From Streptomyces tateyamensis (lineage in GTDB: Bacteria; Actinomycetota; Actinomycetes; Streptomycetales; Streptomycetaceae): DNA of 64,000 nt. The stretch is from contig NZ_PYBW01000155.1 in assembly GCF_003205575.1 (NCBI RefSeq), positions 22,465 through 86,464 of the forward strand, given 5' to 3'. Below, piece by piece: positions 32,445-40,315 of the stretch. The notes under the pieces are model-generated. The model ran no database searches and was not told the DNA's origin. It worked only from the letters and a program-made list of their open reading frames with translations. The position numbers were made by a program, and so were the translations under genes. Numbering within the stretch: the first letter of the stretch is position 1; each line of letters opens with the position of its first letter.

Positions 32445-32469
32445 AGGTCTGCGGCTCAGCCGCAGACCT
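32445..32469. terminator. Hairpin at the 3' end of the M48-like gene, stop codon in the loop
   Basis: Perfect 11-bp stem (32445-32455 with 32459-32469); the three-base loop is the TGA stop of the minus-strand gene. It could terminate both convergent genes. Confidence 0.6.
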
Positions 32470-33172
32470 CGGGCTCGCCGCCGGGCAGCTCCTCCGCGCC
32501 GCGGGCACCGGGGACGTGCGGCAGCCGGGCGGCGGCCGCGACCCCCTCCAGGTAGCCGCGGGCCCGCTCGGTGCGCGGGTAGGCCTCCAGCAGCGCCCAG
32601 AACCGCGGGCCGTGGTCGGCCACCAGCAGGTGGGCCAGCTCGTGCAGCAGGACGTAGTCCAGCACGTACTCGGGCATGCCCTGCAGCCGGTGGGAGAGCC
32701 GGATGGTGCGCTCGCTCGGGGTGCAGGACCCCCAGCGGGAGTTCTGGTTGGTCACCCAGCGGACCCGGTCCGGCCGGGCCCGGCCGCCGAGGAACTCGGC
32801 GGACAGGCGGCGGGCCTTCTCGAACAGCGCCTCGTCACCCAGGGTGCGGCGGCTCTCCTGGGCGGCGAGCCGGTCCAGCATCTGCGCGACCCAGCGCTGC
32901 TCCTCGGCCGGCGACATCCGGGCCGGGATCAGCACGATCGTGCGGTCGCCCTCGCGGTAGGCCGAGACCGTGCGGCTGCGGCGGGCACTGCGACGCACCT
33001 CGACCGGGCCGCCGTGGGCGTGGCCATGGGGGGTGCGGGGGGCGTCGGTCGGGCGCTGGGGGGCGCCGGGCGCCTCCACCGTGCGGTGCGCGGGCGTCGC
33101 GGGACCCGGCCCGGCCGCGGCACGGGCACGCCGAGGCGACGCCGAGGGCTTGGAATCCCGTTCGGCTGCCAT
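32456..33172 (-). CDS. YgjP-like (DUF45/M48) metallopeptidase
   Basis: A 238-residue protein. After a basic, Pro/Ala-rich N-terminus (~1-70) the conserved domain shows VEVRRSARRSRTVSAYREGDRTIVLIPARMS, WVTNQNSRWGSCTPSERTIRLS (the NSRWGSC signature) and LDYVLLHELAHLLVADHGPRFWALLEAYP. HELAH and the downstream His form the zinc site of the YgjP/SprT-related family. Its substrate is unknown; E. coli YgjP relatives are suspected housekeeping peptidases. The C-terminus (EELPGGEPEVCG) ends in the loop of a hairpin. It is divergent from the E1-like gene. Confidence 0.88.
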   Translation of the reverse strand: MAAERDSKPSASPRRARAAAGPGPATPAHRTVEAPGAPQRPTDAPRTPHGHAHGGPVEVRRSARRSRTVSAYREGDRTIVLIPARMSPAEEQRWVAQMLDRLAAQESRRTLGDEALFEKARRLSAEFLGGRARPDRVRWVTNQNSRWGSCTPSERTIRLSHRLQGMPEYVLDYVLLHELAHLLVADHGPRFWALLEAYPRTERARGYLEGVAAAARLPHVPGARGAEELPGGEPEVCG

Positions 33173-33238
33173 GGCACACGACGTTACCCGGTGGGGCTGA
33201 CATAAGTCCGCTGCCCGGGCCGGATTTCTTTCTCCCGG

Positions 33239-33285
33239 TGATCAGCATTCACCTTCCGGAATGCGGACCGCCTGAATGCTGGTCA
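33239..33285. promoter_or_regulatory. Inverted repeat in the divergent M48 / E1-like promoter region
   Basis: TGATCAGCATTCA (33239-33251) and TGAATGCTGGTCA (33273-33285) are inverted copies with one mismatch; a third GAATGC lies between (33259-33264). It is a likely operator serving one or both divergent genes; the regulator is unknown. Confidence 0.5.
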
Positions 33286-33302
33286 GATGATCTCCGCTGC
33301 CT

Positions 33303-33311
33303 GTGGACAAC
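33303..33311 (-). promoter_or_regulatory. DnaA-box-like sequence
   Basis: TTGTCCACA on the minus strand, identical to the preferred Streptomyces DnaA box, 110 bases upstream of the E1-like gene. A single box may occur by chance. Confidence 0.4.
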
Positions 33312-33420
33312 TGGGTTGGTGAAATTCCGCAGCTGAGGCAGGCTCTCATTACGCACCGGAGTCGGGTGAAGCCATTCGGCAATCGGCGTGCGCACTGTCC
33401 CGCGGGGAATTGGAGTCGCC

Positions 33421-34584
33421 ATGTCGACCGTGCAGACCGAGCAGCGCGCGCTGCCCCGCTCCGGGGCGGCTGCGGTGCGGCCGCTCCTCAAGCCCGCGCT
33501 CTCCCGCGCCTGGCGGGACGGGCGGACGCTGCAGTTCGGCACCGACCCTGAGCGCGCCCAGGTGGTCGCCGAGGCGGACGAGCGGTACCGCTCCTTCCTC
33601 GCCCTGCTCGACGGGGAGCGGGACACCAGCGCGGTCGAGGCCGCCGCCGGCCGCCTGGGGCTGGCCCCGCCGTACGTCCGCGAGGCGCTGGCCGAGCTGG
33701 CCCGCACCGGCCTGCTGGAGGACGCGGGCGCCGTCGAGCGCGAGCTGACCGGGTTGGTGCCCAGCCGGCGCGCGTTGCTCGGCCCCGATCTGGCCTCGCT
33801 CTCGCTGCTCCATCCACCGCCCGGGGCGGGTGCCGCCAAGCTCGCCGCGCGGGCGCGGGCCCGGGTCGAGGTGCGCGGCGCCGGGCGGGTCGGGGCGGCG
33901 CTGGCGGCCGCGCTGGCGGCGGCCGGGGTGGGCGCGGTCGCGGTGCTGGACGAGGGGCGGGTGCACCCCGCGGACTGCTCCCCCGCCGGGCTCGGGCCCG
34001 AACAGCTGGGCCGCTCCCGGGTCGGCGCGGCGCGCGAGGTGGTGGCCCGGGCCGCCGGCCGGCCCGCGGCGGGGACCGGGCCGCCCACCGGGCAGCCGGG
34101 GCAGTCGGGGCACCTCGAGCGGCCTGAGCGGCCGCCCCGGCCGGATCTGGTGGTGTTCGCCCCGCGGGACGGCAGCGGTGCCTTCGCCGGTCCGGCGGTG
34201 GCGGCCCGGGCGTTGCTGCGGGCCGGGGTGCCGCACCTCTACACCGGGGTGGTCGAGCACCTGGGGGTGGTCGGCCCGCTGGTGCTGCCCGGGGCCTCGG
34301 CCTGCGGCGGCTGCGTCGCGCTGACCCGGGCCGAGCAGGATTCGGCCTGGCCGCAACTGCTCGCGCAGCTGGCCGACGGCGGGCCAGGCCGGCCGCCGGA
34401 GCCGGCCTGTGACGGGGCGCTGGCCACCGCGGTCGCCGGCCTGGCCGCCCTGCAGGTGCTGCTCCAGCTGGACGGCGCCCGACCGCTCAGCGTGGACGGC
34501 TACTTCGAGGTCTCCGCCGCCGACGGCATGGCCCGTCGGCGGCGCCTGCCGCCCCACCTGGACTGCGGCTGCTTCTGGCGCTGA
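33421..34584 (+). CDS. Orphan E1-like (ThiF-fold) protein related to azoline-peptide cyclodehydratase partner proteins
   Basis: A 387-residue protein. The N-terminal ~100 residues (RAWRDGRTLQFGTDPERA, FLALLDGERDTSAVEAAAGRLGLAPPYVREALAELARTGLL) look like the winged-helix peptide-recognition region of TOMM leader-binding proteins. The middle is an E1/ThiF-like Rossmann fold (VEVRGAGRVGAALAAALAAAGVGAVAVLDEGRV), but its ATP-binding Gly pattern is weak. CGGC (~300) and the terminal DCGC can form a Cys4 zinc site as in E1-like enzymes. A GGAG site precedes ATG 33421. No YcaO, dehydrogenase or obvious precursor gene lies nearby, so it is an orphan. The function is unknown. From memory, M. tuberculosis Rv3196 is an equivalent in the same neighbourhood. 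Confidence 0.75.
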   Translation: MSTVQTEQRALPRSGAAAVRPLLKPALSRAWRDGRTLQFGTDPERAQVVAEADERYRSFLALLDGERDTSAVEAAAGRLGLAPPYVREALAELARTGLLEDAGAVERELTGLVPSRRALLGPDLASLSLLHPPPGAGAAKLAARARARVEVRGAGRVGAALAAALAAAGVGAVAVLDEGRVHPADCSPAGLGPEQLGRSRVGAAREVVARAAGRPAAGTGPPTGQPGQSGHLERPERPPRPDLVVFAPRDGSGAFAGPAVAARALLRAGVPHLYTGVVEHLGVVGPLVLPGASACGGCVALTRAEQDSAWPQLLAQLADGGPGRPPEPACDGALATAVAGLAALQVLLQLDGARPLSVDGYFEVSAADGMARRRRLPPHLDCGCFWR

Positions 34585-34755
34585 TCCGGCGGCCGGGGCG
34601 CCGCACCGCCCCGCTCGATGCCGAGCCGTCCCGCCCGATCCGGTCGGCCGGCGCTGGCCGGGTGCAAGCGGGGAGCGGGCACAATGGCCTAGTGGCCGCC
34701 GTCCCCCGGCCACAGCAGGCCATTCGTGAGGGGTGGCAGGATTGGGAGGCCCCGG

Positions 34756-36090
34756 GTGAGCGATCTTCCGCGCAAGGCTATGACCCGCACCGCACGGCTC
34801 GCCGCGCTGCCCTTGGGGATCGCGGGCCGGGCCACCCTGGGCTTGGGCAAGCGGATCGGCGGCCGGTCCGCCGAGGCGGTCACCGCCGAGCTCCAGCAAG
34901 CCACCGCGGACCAGCTGTTCAAGGTCCTCGGCGAGCTCAAGGGCGGCGCCATGAAGTTCGGTCAGGTGCTCTCGGTCTTCGAGGCGGCCCTGCCCGAGGA
35001 GGTGGCCGGCCCCTACCGGGCCGCGCTGACGAAGCTTCAGGACGCGGCGCCGCCGATGCCGGCCGCCAGCGTTCACGCGGCGCTGGCCGAGCGGCTCGGC
35101 AAGGACTGGCGCTCCGACTTCCGCAGCTTCGACGACCGCCCGGCCGCCGCCGCCTCGATCGGCCAGGTTCACCGGGCGGTCTGGCAGGACGGCCGGCCGG
35201 TCGCGGTCAAGGTGCAGTACCCCGGGGCCGGCGAGGCGCTGCTGTCCGACCTGGGCCAGCTCAGCCGGGTGGCCTGGCTGGTCGGCCCGCTGATCCCCGG
35301 GCTGGACATCAAGCCGCTGATCACCGAGTTGCGCGAGCGGATCTGCGAGGAGCTGGACTACGCGCTGGAGGCCGAGGCCCAGCGCGCGCACGCCGCGGAG
35401 TTCGCCGGCGACCCGGACATCCAGGTGCCGGGCGTGGTGGCCCAGGCCGACCAGGTGCTGGTCACCGAGTGGATGGACGGCACGCCGCTGGCCGAGGTGA
35501 TCTCCGCCGGGAGCCAGGCCGAGCGCAACCGGGCCGGGCACCTGCTGGCGCACTTCCTGTTCGCCGGCCCGGCCCGCACCGGCTTGCTGCACGCCGATCC
35601 GCACCCGGGCAACTTCCGGCTGCTCAAGGACGACGGCCCGATCGAGGGCTGGCGCCTGGGCGTGCTGGATTTCGGCACCGTGGACCGGCTGCCCGGCGGC
35701 CTGCCCCGCCCGATCGGCGACTCGCTGCGGCTGGCCCTGGCCGACGACGCGGTCGGCGTGCTGGACATGCTGCGGACCGAGGGCTTCGTCAAGCCGACCA
35801 TCCAGCTCGACCCGGACGCGGTGCTGGACTACCTGCGCCCGATCATCGAGCCGGCCGCGGTAGACCGGTTCCACTTCACCCGGTCCTGGATGCGGGCGCA
35901 GGCGGCCCGGATCGCCGATCCCCGCTCCCCCGCCCACAACCTGGGCAAGCAGCTCAACCTGCCGCCGGACTACCTGCTGATCCACCGGGTCACCCTGAGC
36001 ACCATCGGGGTGCTCTGCCAGCTGGGCGCCCAGGCGCCGTTCCGCCGCGAGATGCTCGACTGGCTGCCGGGCTTCGCCGAGGCCGAGTAG
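34756..36090 (+). CDS. AarF/ABC1/UbiB family atypical kinase
   Basis: A 444-residue UbiB-family protein. Family hallmarks are in order: GGAMKFGQVLSVFEAALPEE (KxGQ motif, ~70), AAAASIGQVHRAVWQDGRPVAVKVQYPG (A-rich nucleotide loop and catalytic Lys, ~140), ERICEELDYALEAEAQ (ExD), LLHADPHPGNFRLL (catalytic Asp region, ~285) and LGVLDFGTVD (metal-binding DFG, ~310). UbiB proteins have ATPase activity and support isoprenoid lipid metabolism; actinomycetes make menaquinone, so the exact role is open. GTG 34756 has GGGAGG 6 bases upstream. It follows the E1-like gene by 171 bases. M. tuberculosis Rv3197 is a plausible ortholog and also sits beside whiB7. Confidence 0.93.
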   Translation: MSDLPRKAMTRTARLAALPLGIAGRATLGLGKRIGGRSAEAVTAELQQATADQLFKVLGELKGGAMKFGQVLSVFEAALPEEVAGPYRAALTKLQDAAPPMPAASVHAALAERLGKDWRSDFRSFDDRPAAAASIGQVHRAVWQDGRPVAVKVQYPGAGEALLSDLGQLSRVAWLVGPLIPGLDIKPLITELRERICEELDYALEAEAQRAHAAEFAGDPDIQVPGVVAQADQVLVTEWMDGTPLAEVISAGSQAERNRAGHLLAHFLFAGPARTGLLHADPHPGNFRLLKDDGPIEGWRLGVLDFGTVDRLPGGLPRPIGDSLRLALADDAVGVLDMLRTEGFVKPTIQLDPDAVLDYLRPIIEPAAVDRFHFTRSWMRAQAARIADPRSPAHNLGKQLNLPPDYLLIHRVTLSTIGVLCQLGAQAPFRREMLDWLPGFAEAE

Positions 36091-36141
36091 CCGCCGAGCA
36101 GGCCCGGCCGCGCCGCCCGCGCGGCGTCCGGGGCCGGACGC

Positions 36142-36188
36142 GGCGGTGCCCCGGCCGTCCCTTCCTCGGGGACTGCCGGGGCACCGCC
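36142..36188. terminator. Bidirectional hairpin terminator between the AarF and coiled-coil genes
   Basis: A 14-bp outer stem (36142-36155 with 36175-36188) plus inner pairing, between convergent genes. Confidence 0.85.
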
Positions 36189-36235
36189 ACCGCAAGCGTC
36201 AGGTCGGACAGTCGACGGGCCCTGGGGCCGCCGGC

Positions 36236-36478
36236 TCAGAGCACCGCGGTGGCCAGCACCTTGCGAGCCCGCAGCGAGGCCCGCTCGGCCTTGCGGCGCA
36301 GCTTGGCGACCCGCATCGCCCGCAGGGCCAGGCGTTGGTCCTCCGCCTCCTGCAGGCGCTCTTGCATATGGGCGCGGGCCAGGTTTTCTTGCAGTAGATG
36401 CATCTCGAGGGTCCTGTTCTGGATCGAAAGTTCGGTGGTCTGCTCGGCGCGGGCGTTCGGCCCCGCGGTGATCGCCAT
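36236..36478 (-). CDS. Small charged helical protein of unknown function
   Basis: An 80-residue protein, almost entirely predicted helix with coiled-coil character: TTELSIQNRTLEMHLLQENLARAHMQERLQEAEDQRLALRAM, then a strongly basic tail (RVAKLRRKAERASLRARKV). AGGA precedes ATG 36478. I recall similar short proteins next to wblC in Streptomyces, so it is probably real, but no function is known. The basic end could bind nucleic acid. It is 143 bases downstream of wblC on the same strand. Confidence 0.75.
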   Translation of the reverse strand: MAITAGPNARAEQTTELSIQNRTLEMHLLQENLARAHMQERLQEAEDQRLALRAMRVAKLRRKAERASLRARKVLATAVL

Positions 36479-36621
36479 GTCGTGGTCCTGCTCGTGGTGC
36501 GTGGTCGGATAGGGGGTCTGTACCGCGGCATCAGCCTGGGCATGGGCGATGCGAACGGAGTGGCGCAGGGCGCCGTCCGCCGGGGGGCATTCCCGGGGGA
36601 CTGTCGCTGCTCGAAGCGGGT

Positions 36622-36990
36622 TCACGCGGAAACCTCGGTCTTGCGCGGACGCCCACGCGGCCGCTTGCGGGCCACCACGACACCCTGGACGAAGAGCTCG
36701 CCACCCCAGACGCCCCACGGCTCGCGGCGGTCGAGGGCGCCGGCCAGGCAGGCCTCCTTGACCGGGCAGGTGCCGCACAGGGTCTTCGCGTACTCCACGT
36801 CAGCCGGGGTCTCGGCGAAGAAGACCTCGGGGTCGAAGGAGCGGCACGGGATGGGAGCGCCGAGCGTCTCGGCGTCGTCGAGCGAGGTGAGCTGCATGAG
36901 AGAGCCTTCCGGAGGGGGGAACGGAGCAGGAGTAGCCGGGATCGGCACTGCCGGTACGGACGGGAGGGGCGGTGTGATGACCGTGGACAC
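36622..36990 (-). CDS. wblC: WhiB7-type antibiotic-resistance regulator WblC
   Basis: A 122-residue WhiB-like iron-sulfur protein. Four Cys ligate a [4Fe-4S] cluster (the PCRSF Cys, then LCGTCPVKEACLAG). GVWGGE is the WhiB turn that contacts the principal sigma factor. The C-terminal RGRPRK is an AT-hook, diagnostic of the WhiB7/WblC branch that activates intrinsic resistance to translation-targeting antibiotics by binding AT-rich DNA next to the -35 box. GTG start at 36990; AGGAAG lies upstream. The first ~30 residues are Pro-rich. The long upstream region holds an ORF and a terminator-like hairpin, consistent with the ribosome-mediated attenuation described for whiB7/wblC. Confidence 0.95.
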   Translation of the reverse strand: MSTVITPPLPSVPAVPIPATPAPFPPPEGSLMQLTSLDDAETLGAPIPCRSFDPEVFFAETPADVEYAKTLCGTCPVKEACLAGALDRREPWGVWGGELFVQGVVVARKRPRGRPRKTEVSA

Positions 36991-37097
36991 TGGTGGCGTC
37001 TTCCTCGTCTTGTTGTGGTTCCGGTCCAGCTGACTGGTCGGGCTGGGCCGGAGGCCCCGGAGGGCCTTGGGTGGTCTGTCGTACCGGACATAACAGA

Positions 37098-37134
37098 AGG
37101 GCCGCGGATCCCGTGAGACGGGTTCCGCGGCCCT
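37098..37134 (-). terminator. Terminator or attenuator hairpin in the wblC leader region
   Basis: On the minus strand, an 11-bp outer stem (37098-37108 with 37124-37134) and a 5-bp inner stem with GAG/CTC loop are followed by TCTGTT. It lies 23 bases past the stop of the 145-codon ORF and 107 bases before the wblC start. It could be the ORF's terminator, the attenuator of wblC, or both. Confidence 0.8.
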
Positions 37135-37157
37135 GGAGTGGCCGACCTGAGGGTTCC

Positions 37158-37595
37158 TCAGGTTCGCTCTCTCCAGGGTTCAGGCCCGCGGAAGGCCCGG
37201 CTCCGGACGGCCTCGGCGCCTGCAAAGGCGGCCTTGGCCTGGTTGATCAGCTGCTCGTCCTGCTTGGCGGCTCCGGCACCGCCGGCCCGCAGATAGGCGC
37301 CATGCTCGGCCGCCACTGCCACTGCCTTCGGTGCCTTGGTCGGTCGCTCGTCGCGCATCACGCGCACCGAGTCGACGGAGACCTCGCCCCAGCCCAGGAA
37401 CAGACCCGTCTCGACACCCGTCCCCAGGACACTGGGGGCGAGGGAGGCGCTGAGCAGACCGGCGCACGAAGCGCTGGCACCGCCGGCAACGCCGCCGGGA
37501 ATGGCGTCGAGACCCAGACCGCCGAGCACGCCGGACAGCGAGGCAACGACAGAGGTCTGGCCAGTCAGTTTGGTGATCATCTGGTTCGTTCCCAC
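37158..37595 (-). CDS. 145-codon ORF upstream of wblC: unknown protein or leader ORF
   Basis: GTG start with AGGAGG 8 bases upstream. About 80% of its codons end in G or C, lower than the neighbours but protein-like. The first ~60 residues are Gly/Ala/Ser/Leu-rich (VVASLSGVLGGLGLDAIPGGVAGGASASCAGLLSASLAPSV) and could be membrane-active or disordered. The rest is charged, with a helix (QDEQLINQAKAAFAGAEAVRSRAF). I recognise no family. Its place, between uvrD2 and wblC and directly ahead of a terminator hairpin, fits either an independent gene or the translated upstream ORF whose stalling ribosome relieves attenuation of wblC. Confidence 0.6.
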   Translation of the reverse strand: MGTNQMITKLTGQTSVVASLSGVLGGLGLDAIPGGVAGGASASCAGLLSASLAPSVLGTGVETGLFLGWGEVSVDSVRVMRDERPTKAPKAVAVAAEHGAYLRAGGAGAAKQDEQLINQAKAAFAGAEAVRSRAFRGPEPWRERT

Positions 37596-37802
37596 TGTCT
37601 TCGCCTCCTCTCGGCGTCTCGCGGTGCCCAGTCCCCCGGGCTCCGGTGTTCGGATGTCTGTCAGGTCGTGCGTCCTGCCGGGGCAGGGTCAAGCAAGATC
37701 ATGCGCAGGGGAAAGCCAGGTCAGGATGGTTCCCGAGGCTTTTGCGGCCGCGTCCCCTTGACCGCTCCGGCAGGCTATTGCGCTTCATGCACAGCGCGCA
37801 AA

Positions 37803-40082
37803 CTATTTTTCCGGCGAGTTTTCGGACTCGTCCTCGGCAAGGCCTGCGTCGACCTCACCCGAGGGGTCGTCCGACTCAGCGGCCTGCTCCACCTCGGGGT
37901 CTTCCCCCGAGCACAACGAGAGCACGTCAGCCCCGTACTTGTCCAGCTTCATGGCACCGACGCCGGAGATCTGGGTCAGTTCCGCGACGCTTGCGGGCAC
38001 GTCCTCGGCGATCGCCATCAGGGTGGCGTCGGTGAAGACCACGTAGGCGGGGACCCCCTGCTCCTTGGCGCGGCGCGAGCGCCACTCGCGCAGCCGCTCG
38101 TACAGCCCCTCGTCCATCGTGGAGGGGCAGTCCTCGCAGCGGCGCAGCTTGCGCTCCACCGCCTCCGTCAGGGTCCGCCCGCAGACCCGGCAGCGGACCG
38201 GCCCGCGCGGCGCCCGGCGCGCCGCCGAACGCTCCCCCGAGCCCTCCGCGCCGCCACGCGCCCCGGTGCGGGAGCCGCCCGCGCCGGAGCCCGGGCGCAG
38301 CCCGTCCAGGAAGCGGGTGGGTTTGCGGCCGGCCCGGCCGCCCGGCGAGCGGGCCAGCGCCCAGGAGAGCGACAGGTGGGCCCGGGCCCTGGTCACCCCG
38401 ACGTAGAGCAGCCGGCGTTCCTCCTCCAACTGCTCGTCCGTCTTGGCGTAGATGATCGGCAGGGTGCCCTCGGTCAGGCCGACCAGGAACACCGCGTCCC
38501 ACTCCAGGCCCTTGGCGGCGTGCAGCGAGGCCAGGGTGACCCCTTCGACGGCGGGCGCGTGCTGGGCGGCGGCCCGGGCGTCCAACTCGGCCACGTAGGC
38601 CGGCAGGTCGGCCGGCTCCCCGGCCGCCCGGCGCCCGGCCTCGAACTCCTCGGCCAGGCGGACCAGCGCGGCCAGCGACTCCCAGCGCTCGCGCACCGCA
38701 CCGGAGCCGGCCGGCGCGGTGGCGGTGAAACCCCGGGTGGCCAGCACCGCGCGGACCTGGGCGGCCAGGTCGGGGGCGTCGGCGGTGAGCGGATCGCTGC
38801 CGGCCCGGGCCGCGCCGCGCAGCAGCAGCCCGGCCTCGCGCACCTCGGGCCGCTCGAAGAACCGCTCGGCGCCCTTGAGCTGGTAGGCCAGCCCCAGGTC
38901 GGCGAGCGCCTGCTCGTAGATCTCGGACATGCCGTTGGTGCGGAACAGCACCGCGATCTCGCTGGGCCGCACGCCCTGCTCGATCAGCTCCTTGATCCGG
39001 TAGGCGGTGGCCTCGGCCTCGGCGGGCTCGTCCGGGTACTCGAGGTAGACCGGCTCGGGGCCGCTGGGGCGCTGCGAGACCAGCTCGAGGCGGTGCCGGG
39101 CGGCCTCGCCGCGGGCGTGGCCGAGCAGGCCGTTGGCCAGGTGCACCACCTGCGGGGTGGAGCGGTAGTCCCGGACCAGCTTCACCACGGTGGCGTCGGG
39201 GTGCTTGGTGCGGAAGTTCAGCAGGTAGTCGGGGGTGGCGCCGGTGAACGAGTAGATGGTCTGGCTGGCGTCGCCGACCACGCACAGGCCGGCCCCGGCC
39301 CCGCCGCCGGTCCACTGGTCGAGCAGGCGCTGCTGCAGCGGGGAGACGTCCTGGTACTCGTCCACGGTGAAGTGGCGGTACTGGCCGCGCACCCGCTCGG
39401 CGATCTCCGGGCGGTCCTCCAGGATGGCGGCGGTGAGCAGCAGCACGTCCTCGAAGTCGATCACGTTGCGGTCGCGCTTGGCCTGCTCGTAGGCCGCGTA
39501 GACGCGGGTGATCTCGCTCGCGTCCCGGGGGGCGTCGCGGCCGGCCTTGGCGACCGCGACCGGGTAGTCGTCCGGCACGATCTGGGTGACCTTGGCCCAC
39601 TCGATCTCACTGGTCAGGTCGCGCAGTTCGGAGCGCTGCACCCGCAGGCCGCTGCGGCCGGCCGCCTCGGCCACCAACTGCACCTTGCGCTCCAGCAGCC
39701 GGGGCACCTCCCCGCCGACCGCGCGCGGCCAGAAGTACTGGAGCTGGCGCAGCGCGGCTGAGTGGAAGGTGCGGGCCTGCACCCCGTCGGCGCCGAGCTG
39801 GCGCAGCCGGCCGCGCATCTCGCCGGCGGCGCGCGCGGTGAAGGTCACCGCGAGCACCTGCTGCGGCTGGAAGACGCCGGTGCGCACCCCGTAGGCGATC
39901 CGGTGGGTGATCGCCCTGGTCTTGCCGGTGCCGGCGCCGGCCAGCACGCAGACCGGCCCGTGCAGGGCGGTGGCGACCGCGCGCTGCTCCGGGTCCAGCC
40001 CGGCCAGCACCGCGTCCGGATCGCTCGGGCGGGCGCCGTACCAGCTCGCACCGCCGGGCCCGCCGACCCCGGCGCCGTCCAT
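37803..40082 (-). CDS. uvrD2: DNA helicase UvrD2
   Basis: A 759-residue superfamily 1A 3'-5' helicase. P-loop VLAGAGTGKTRAITHRI near residue 55; motif Ia VTFTARAA; Walker B FTVDEYQDVSPLQQRL; motif III GDASQTIYSFTGA; motif IV LVRDYRST; motif V VTLASLHAAKGLEWDAVFLVG; motif VI LLYVGVTRARAHL. The C-terminal extension marks the mycobacterial UvrD2 type: a tetracysteine motif CRVCGRTL...RRCEDC (~620-650) and an HRDC domain (~660-735). In mycobacteria UvrD2 is essential and unwinds duplexes through the tetracysteine module. ATG 40082 has AGGAG 6 bases upstream, better than the two earlier in-frame ATGs. It is divergent from mrx, with DnaA boxes between. Confidence 0.95.
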   Translation of the reverse strand: MDGAGVGGPGGASWYGARPSDPDAVLAGLDPEQRAVATALHGPVCVLAGAGTGKTRAITHRIAYGVRTGVFQPQQVLAVTFTARAAGEMRGRLRQLGADGVQARTFHSAALRQLQYFWPRAVGGEVPRLLERKVQLVAEAAGRSGLRVQRSELRDLTSEIEWAKVTQIVPDDYPVAVAKAGRDAPRDASEITRVYAAYEQAKRDRNVIDFEDVLLLTAAILEDRPEIAERVRGQYRHFTVDEYQDVSPLQQRLLDQWTGGGAGAGLCVVGDASQTIYSFTGATPDYLLNFRTKHPDATVVKLVRDYRSTPQVVHLANGLLGHARGEAARHRLELVSQRPSGPEPVYLEYPDEPAEAEATAYRIKELIEQGVRPSEIAVLFRTNGMSEIYEQALADLGLAYQLKGAERFFERPEVREAGLLLRGAARAGSDPLTADAPDLAAQVRAVLATRGFTATAPAGSGAVRERWESLAALVRLAEEFEAGRRAAGEPADLPAYVAELDARAAAQHAPAVEGVTLASLHAAKGLEWDAVFLVGLTEGTLPIIYAKTDEQLEEERRLLYVGVTRARAHLSLSWALARSPGGRAGRKPTRFLDGLRPGSGAGGSRTGARGGAEGSGERSAARRAPRGPVRCRVCGRTLTEAVERKLRRCEDCPSTMDEGLYERLREWRSRRAKEQGVPAYVVFTDATLMAIAEDVPASVAELTQISGVGAMKLDKYGADVLSLCSGEDPEVEQAAESDDPSGEVDAGLAEDESENSPEK

Positions 40083-40138
40083 CGAGAGCTCCTGCTGCAT
40101 GGGCCCCATCCTCGCAGCCGCGACCGACACCGTGCGCC

Positions 40139-40205
40139 GCGTTGTCCACAACCCCGACAGGATCGTCATACGGTCCGCTCGTCATCGCGGGGCTGTGGAC
40201 AACGC
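40139..40205. promoter_or_regulatory. Pair of inverted DnaA boxes between uvrD2 and mrx
   Basis: An 18-base inverted repeat with one mismatch (40139-40156 and 40188-40205). Each arm contains a perfect Streptomyces DnaA box TTGTCCACA (40142-40150 plus strand, 40194-40202 minus strand). The pair sits inside the divergent promoter region. Confidence 0.6.
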
Positions 40206-40210
40206 AGACC

Positions 40211-40236
40211 GGAATGGGCGGGCGAGGGCGTACGTT
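40211..40236 (+). promoter_or_regulatory. SigR-dependent promoter of mrx
   Basis: GGAAT (40211-40215) and GTT (40234-40236) with exactly 18 bases between, matching the SigR consensus. It lies 80 bases upstream of the mycoredoxin start. Confidence 0.85.
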
Positions 40237-40315
40237 GTGCTTCCCGGCGGCCCGCTTCCGGCGGCGCCGCCTCGTCGCACTCCGACGGACCCACCCCGAC
40301 GAAGGAGCCTGTTCG

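Noticed and set aside
33421..34584. A thiazole/oxazole-modified peptide biosynthetic cluster
   Set aside because: No YcaO, dehydrogenase, transporter or Cys/Ser/Thr-rich precursor with a leader is found within 10 kb on either side.
36531..37091. Alternative frame starting after the wblC leader hairpin
   Set aside because: Product is Ser/Arg/Pro-rich without family features and overlaps wblC in another frame.
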